Shown here piece after piece: positions 5,812 through 5,898 of a stretch of DNA of 5,898 nucleotides. Source of the DNA: Candidatus Atribacter hydrocarboniphilus. GTDB lineage: Bacteria; Atribacterota; Atribacteria; Atribacterales; Atribacteraceae. The notes under the pieces were generated by a model. That model did not search any database. It was not told the DNA's origin and worked only from the letters and a program-made list of their open reading frames with translations. Within the stretch, counting starts at the first letter, position 1, and every line of letters starts with the position of its first letter. Location: NCBI GenBank assembly GCA_003542295.1, contig DPKX01000005.1:1-5898 (forward strand), given 5' to 3'. The position numbers were made by a program, and so were the translations under genes.

Positions 5812-5898
5812 AAAAAAGTTTTTCCCTCTTTCGGTTTTTTTCTCCTCAGTTTTTAATATTAATGTTGGTCGCTTTTGTTGCCAATTTTACCTATATAT
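5808..5898 (+). CDS. Probable second membrane transporter (MFS-like), N-terminal fragment
   Basis: An open frame begins with ATG at 5808, sharing ATGA with the stop of the upstream transporter, and runs off the window after 30 codons. The start MKKSFSLF is short and basic, followed by a strongly hydrophobic stretch FLILMLVAFVANFTYI that looks like the first transmembrane helix. The form (short basic lead, then a helix ending in an asparagine-containing segment) resembles the beginning of many MFS proteins, but 30 residues cannot prove a family. No strong Shine-Dalgarno is seen, so translation probably depends on coupling to the upstream gene. A signal-anchored membrane protein is the alternative. 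Confidence 0.6.
   Translation, partial: MKKSFSLFRFFSPQFLILMLVAFVANFTYI

Overview
The window is an AT-rich bacterial chromosome segment with short intergenic gaps. It carries a tRNA cluster, three complete metabolic genes and the start of a transporter operon. Nothing in it looks like a phage, transposon, integron or CRISPR locus. The organism cannot be named from the sequence. AT richness, clear Shine-Dalgarno sites and a non-HemE member of the uroporphyrinogen-decarboxylase family suggest an anaerobic lineage such as Atribacterota, Thermotogota or a Firmicute, but this is a low-confidence inference.

Layout. Positions 1-230 (minus strand) hold a tRNA cluster read as Thr(TGT), Tyr(GTA), Thr(GGT), the last cut by the window edge. 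It is driven by an almost perfect sigma-70 type promoter at 261-289. This is the E. coli thrU-tyrU-glyT-thrT-tufB order without the glycine tRNA, so a tuf gene may lie just beyond position 1. An AT-rich, divergently read spacer (290-534) holds an extended -10 promoter for a nitrilase-superfamily amidohydrolase (535-1326, plus). That gene meets a minus-strand pair tail to tail: malQ (4-alpha-glucanotransferase, 2468-4495), then a uroporphyrinogen-decarboxylase-like protein (1342-2448) 19 nt downstream of the malQ stop. A second divergent spacer (4496-4689) separates malQ from a plus-strand pair of probable MFS transporters: a complete Fsr-like protein (4690-5811) and a partial second one (from 5808) joined by a 4-nt ATGA overlap.

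How the genes fit together. MalQ handles malto-oligosaccharides in glycogen, starch or maltose metabolism. The co-transcribed UROD-like protein is the most intriguing gene: it is not HemE, it keeps the H-x-C part of the zinc site of corrinoid methyltransferases (MtaA/MtbA) but has no cysteine at the expected third-ligand position, and it sits in a carbohydrate operon. The tandem transporters are the second oddity. I see no clear evidence of a wholly new defence or mobile system.
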